From the NCBI RefSeq assembly GCF_000522985.1, contig NZ_CP007129.1, positions 620,001 through 684,000 on the forward strand: 64,000 bases of DNA, in the 5' to 3' direction. Position 1 is the stretch's first letter. Each line of letters opens with the position of its first letter. The notes beneath the pieces were generated by a model that saw only the letters and a list, made by a program, of their open reading frames with translations, was not told the origin of the DNA and made no database searches. This DNA comes from Gemmatirosa kalamazoonensis. Lineage in GTDB: Bacteria > Gemmatimonadota > Gemmatimonadetes > Gemmatimonadales > Gemmatimonadaceae. The position numbers and the translations under genes were made by a program. This document shows positions 61,055 through 64,000 of the stretch, piece by piece.

Positions 61055-61846
61055 CTAACGGTCGCCGCTCGGCGACACGCCGAGGTCCTGCAGCCGGCGC
61101 AGCACGCGCGGGTCGTTCGGCCGCTTCGTGAGCGCCGCGCGGAAGCGCGCGATCGCCTTGTCGCGGTCCCCGCCGCGCAGGTAGACCTCGGCCATCGCCA
61201 CGTCGACGTCCGGAGAGTTCGGGAAGAACTCCTGGTTCATCTCGAGCAGCTTGATCGCGTCGGCGCCGCGGCCGCGCGCGGCGAGCGCCTGCGCGAGATC
61301 GTTCACCGGTCCTTCGCGGAAATCGTAGCGTCCGGACACCATCTCGCCGCGCAGCTTCCGGTACTGCGCGATCGCCGAGTCGACGCCGGTCTTCTCCACC
61401 GCCTCCGAGAGCATGGCCACCGTCGTCTGCGGCAGCGGCGAGCCGTGGTGGCACGTCGCGCACGACACCACGACCGTCGGCGAGTGACGGTTCGGGAGCG
61501 CCGCGAGCACGACGCGATTCAGGCTGTCCGCCATGCGGATCATGAAGCGCGCCGTCTCCTTCGTCGGCTTGTCGTCCTTCGCGGGGCGGAGCTGCTCGCG
61601 CGGCCCGGGTGCGCCCGGCGGCGCCGGTTCGGCGACGTGGCAGAACGTGCAGTTCACGCCGAGCGCGCCCGTGAAGCTGCGCATGATGCCGAGCAGCGAG
61701 TCGCGCGGGATGTCCTTCGGGAACACCTTCAGGTTCTCGAACTTCTGCGGCTGACCGCCGCCGCCGGGCGGTTGCGCGCGGAGCGTCGCGGCCGAGGTGG
61801 CGAGGGCACACGCAGCGAGGAGCGAGAGGCGTCGCACGGATGGCAT
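61055..61846 (-). CDS. Diheme cytochrome c (reaction-centre cytochrome-like) with TPR end
   Basis: 263 aa. Signal peptide (SLLAACALATSAATLRAQ). Two heme-binding CxxCH motifs, CTFCH (66-70) and CATCH (129-133), in a CytoC_RC-like fold (ENLKVFPKDIPRDSLLGIMRSFTGALGVN, in part; FMIRMADSLNRVVLAAL). The C-terminal ~100 residues form TPR-like helices (AMAEVYLRGGDRDKAIARFRAALTK). Periplasmic electron transfer; such proteins are common in Acidobacteria and Gemmatimonadota outside phototrophy. Stop TAG lies within a GTTAGGC heptamer. Partner unknown. Confidence 0.88.
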   Translation of the reverse strand: MPSVRRLSLLAACALATSAATLRAQPPGGGGQPQKFENLKVFPKDIPRDSLLGIMRSFTGALGVNCTFCHVAEPAPPGAPGPREQLRPAKDDKPTKETARFMIRMADSLNRVVLAALPNRHSPTVVVSCATCHHGSPLPQTTVAMLSEAVEKTGVDSAIAQYRKLRGEMVSGRYDFREGPVNDLAQALAARGRGADAIKLLEMNQEFFPNSPDVDVAMAEVYLRGGDRDKAIARFRAALTKRPNDPRVLRRLQDLGVSPSGDR

Positions 61847-61873
61847 GGCGCTGGGGGTGAGTGTGGTCGAACG

Positions 61874-63316
61874 TCAGGCGTTAGGCCGGCCACCGTCGCG
61901 CCGGTGCGCGCGGTACCAGGCATGAAAGCTGTGCGCGGGCGGCGGCGGCAGGTCGCGCGCATGTCCCCACGCGCCCGCGGCGAGCCGCGCGACGCGCCGC
62001 GGCATGAGCCGCAGCCCCACGCGCGCGATCGCGCCCGCGGCGCGCAGCCAGCGCGGGCGCGCGAGCAGACGCCCCGCGCCGTGCATCGCGACGGCCTTCC
62101 CCGTCGGCGCGTGCCCCGCGGCGACGACGAGCTGCCGCCACCGGTAGAGCTGCGCGTCGAGGTCGATCTTCACCGGGCACACGGCGGTGCACGAGCCGCA
62201 CAGCGTGGACGCGAACGGCAGCGTCGCGTACCGCTCGAGGTCGAGCCCCGGCGTCAGCACCGAGCCGATCGGACCGGGCACCGTGGAGTCGTAGCTGTGC
62301 CCGCCGGAGCGCCGATAGATCGGGCACGTGTTCATGCACGCGCCGCAGCGGATGCACTTCAGCGAGCGCCAGAACCCCTCGCGCCCCAGCTGCGTCGAGC
62401 GGCCGTTGTCGACGAGCACGACGTGCAGCGCCTGCCCTTCGCGCGGCCCGTGCACGTGCGACGTGTACACGGTCACCGGCTGGCCGGTCGCGCTGCGCGT
62501 GAGCAGGCGCAGGAACACCGCGAGGTCGGCGGCGCGCGGCACGAGCTTCTCGATGCCGATCGACGCGACGTGCACGGGCGCCAGCGCGGCGCCGAGGTCC
62601 GCGTTCCCCTCGTTCGTGCACACCACGAAGCCGCCCGTCTCGGCGACGACGAAGTTCGCGCCGGTGAGCGCCGCATCGGCGGCGAGGAACTTCGCGCGCA
62701 GGTGCTCGCGCGCGGCCTGCGCGAGAGCCGACGGATCCGCGAGCCCTTTCGGCGTGCCGAGAAACTCGTGGAACGTGTCGCCGACGTCCTCCTTCTTCAG
62801 GTGGATCGCCGGCAGCACGATGTGACTCGGCGCCTCGCCGCGCAGCTGCACGATGCGCTCGCCGAGGTCGGTGTCGATCACCTCGACGCCGCGCGCTTCG
62901 AGGTACGGGTTGAGGCCGCACTCCTCGGTGAGCATCGACTTGCTCTTCACGAGCCGCGTCGCGCCCGCGGCGGCGAGGATGCCGTGCACGATGCGATTGT
63001 GCTCGTCCGCGTCGCGCGCCCAGTGCACGGTGATGCCGTTGCGCGTCGCGTTCGCCTCGAACCGCTCGAGGTACTCGTCGAGCCGCGACAGCGTGTGCTC
63101 CTTGATCGCCGACGCGAGCGTGCGGAGCGTCTCCCACTCCGGCAGCGCCTGGGCCGCGCGGTCGCGCTTCTCGCGCACCCACCACAGCGCGCCGTCGTGC
63201 CAGTCGGCGCGCGGCTCGTCGGCGAGGAACGCCGCCGCGGCCTTCGCGTGGTCCACCGCGCCGTCGCCGCGATGCGGCTCGTGCAGCACGGGAAGCTCGA
63301 ATGCGCGCCTGGTCAT
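61874..63316 (-). CDS. lutB: L-lactate oxidation iron-sulfur protein LutB
   Basis: 480 aa. LutB (YkgF/YvfW) of the LutABC L-lactate dehydrogenase complex, which feeds electrons to the respiratory chain. Features: VKSKSMLTEECGLNPYLEARG, VLPAIHLKKEDVGDTFHEFLG, the GANFVVAETGGFVVCTNEGN segment, and two 4Fe-4S clusters (CIRCGACMNTCP and CGSCTAVCP). Starts inside the stop of lutA (ATGA, 63313-63316). The third subunit gene, lutC, is not downstream (a cytochrome gene follows), so it may lie upstream or elsewhere. Confidence 0.93.
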   Translation of the reverse strand: MTRRAFELPVLHEPHRGDGAVDHAKAAAAFLADEPRADWHDGALWWVREKRDRAAQALPEWETLRTLASAIKEHTLSRLDEYLERFEANATRNGITVHWARDADEHNRIVHGILAAAGATRLVKSKSMLTEECGLNPYLEARGVEVIDTDLGERIVQLRGEAPSHIVLPAIHLKKEDVGDTFHEFLGTPKGLADPSALAQAAREHLRAKFLAADAALTGANFVVAETGGFVVCTNEGNADLGAALAPVHVASIGIEKLVPRAADLAVFLRLLTRSATGQPVTVYTSHVHGPREGQALHVVLVDNGRSTQLGREGFWRSLKCIRCGACMNTCPIYRRSGGHSYDSTVPGPIGSVLTPGLDLERYATLPFASTLCGSCTAVCPVKIDLDAQLYRWRQLVVAAGHAPTGKAVAMHGAGRLLARPRWLRAAGAIARVGLRLMPRRVARLAAGAWGHARDLPPPPAHSFHAWYRAHRRDGGRPNA

Positions 63317-64000
63317 GCTCGGCGTGTCTCATCCAGTCCAGTGGCCAGCACCTCCGCGACGTGCATCATCGGCAGCGCGACCCCCGCGCGGCGCGCGAGG
63401 CCGCCGAGGTGCATGAGGCACGACACGTCGGTCGAGACGATCGCCTCGGCGCCGTGCGCGTCGTAGTCGCGCAGCCGGTCGCGGCCCATCTTCGCCGAGA
63501 CGGCGGGCTCGGTGACCGAGAACGTGCCGCCGAAGCCGCAGCACTCGTCGCGGCGCGCGAGGTCGGCGAACGTGAGCCCGCGCACGGGGGCGAGGAGCGC
63601 GCGCACCTTGTCGAAGGGCGCGCCCTGCAGCTCCGTCGGCTTCGCGAGCCCCAGCCCGCGCAGCCCGTGACAGCCGATGTGCACCCCGACGCGTCGCGGG
63701 AGCTCGGCCCCCAGCGACGCGATCGCGTCGAGCCCGACCTCGTCGTGCAGGAACGCGCAGAACTCCGTCGTGCGCTCGGCCACCGCGCCGCCACCGACAC
63801 TGGCCGCGTGCGCGCGCACGTGCACCGCGCAGCTCCCCGACAGCACGACGACGCGCTCGTACGGCGCGAACGTGTCGACGAACGTGCGCAGCGCGCGCTC
63901 CCCGCTGTGCTCGAACCCCGCGTTCGCCGGCGGCTGGCCGCAGCACGCGGCGCCGTCCGGCACGGCGACGTCGACGCCGAGCCGCTCGAGCACCCGCAGC
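63313..64000 (-). CDS. lutA: L-lactate oxidation protein LutA (N-terminus outside window)
   Basis: At least 229 codons; the frame runs off the window end, and the GTG at 63993 is internal. Two CCG (cysteine-rich) domains: AACCGQPPANAG and DECCGFGGTFSVTEPAVSAKM, as in LutA and heterodisulfide-reductase-type proteins that bind an Fe-S cluster. First residues VLERLGVDVAVPDGAACCG match the usual LutA N-terminal third. Overlaps lutB by four bases, giving a lutAB operon read leftward. Confidence 0.93.
   Translation of the reverse strand, partial: LRVLERLGVDVAVPDGAACCGQPPANAGFEHSGERALRTFVDTFAPYERVVVLSGSCAVHVRAHAASVGGGAVAERTTEFCAFLHDEVGLDAIASLGAELPRRVGVHIGCHGLRGLGLAKPTELQGAPFDKVRALLAPVRGLTFADLARRDECCGFGGTFSVTEPAVSAKMGRDRLRDYDAHGAEAIVSTDVSCLMHLGGLARRAGVALPMMHVAEVLATGLDETRRA

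Overview
The window is one stretch of a very GC-rich bacterial chromosome: almost every codon ends in G or C and genes are densely packed on both strands. Gene content suggests a Gemmatimonadota-type (Gemmatirosa/Gemmatimonas-like) or similar soil heterotroph. The signs are ADOP-type MacB/FtsX permeases with a PadR regulator, ECF sigma factors overlapping Ser/Thr kinase genes, many secreted serine hydrolases and small lipoproteins, a receptor with a carboxypeptidase-regulatory domain, and plant-sugar enzymes. This taxonomic call is inference. I saw no rRNA, tRNA, CRISPR array, prophage or insertion sequence.

Layout. 1-5.5 kb: 3' end of L-arabinose isomerase, a secreted GH27 enzyme, a LytS/LytR-type two-component pair and a YceI protein. 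5.8-9.3 kb: a TonB-dependent receptor broken by two frameshifts, then a secreted DUF4097-like protein. 9.2-13 kb: a radical SAM protein, an orphan type IV pilin with a strong hairpin terminator, and a histidine kinase. 13-14.2 kb: a MarR regulator and a DoxX protein that share a nearly identical operator. 14.2-19.2 kb: serine hydrolase, methyltransferase, cold-shock protein with an RGG tail, and GH67 alpha-glucuronidase. 19.2-28 kb: PadR plus ADOP permease, small proteins, RidA, serine hydrolase, a rhodanese interrupted by an in-frame TGA, and a second ADOP permease. 28-31.4 kb: copper-protein island with a cupredoxin lipoprotein, anti-sigma, ECF sigma, and a Tat metallophosphoesterase fused to a cupredoxin. 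31.4-36.2 kb: ECF sigma and a 1384-aa kinase/ATPase/LuxR regulator. 36.3-45.4 kb: PLP decarboxylase, DinB, DUF3455, MFS transporter, a winged-helix/hydrolase fusion, selenium-binding protein (methanethiol oxidase family) with a membrane partner, and a DNA-repair-type radical SAM protein. 45.4-52.3 kb: PAS hybrid kinase, lipoproteins, a long inverted repeat, a stand-alone NFACT-R protein, membrane proteins, DinB, and an ACP-like protein with its helices in permuted order. 52.3-55.1 kb: a second ECF sigma/kinase pair. 55.2-61.8 kb: lipoproteins, serine hydrolase, regulatory-domain protein, Tat sugar-isomerase-like lipoprotein, and diheme cytochrome. 61.9-64 kb: lutB and the start-truncated lutA for lactate oxidation.

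How the genes work together. Arabinose isomerase, GH27 and GH67 point to hemicellulose use. LutAB oxidises L-lactate. Three ECF sigma modules (one with a zinc-finger anti-sigma, two with Ser/Thr kinases), several histidine kinases and MarR/PadR repressors make this a signalling-rich region.

Most notable signals: (1) the heptamer GTTAGGC occurs 45 times by my manual scan, balanced on both strands, and supplies rare TTA leucine codons and stop codons; (2) the rhodanese TGA is followed by a hairpin at SECIS-like distance, so selenocysteine is possible; (3) a 127-bp inverted repeat with 36-bp perfect arms built of 11-bp tandem units; (4) duplicated MarR operators and a PadR-type operator that ends one base before its start codon.
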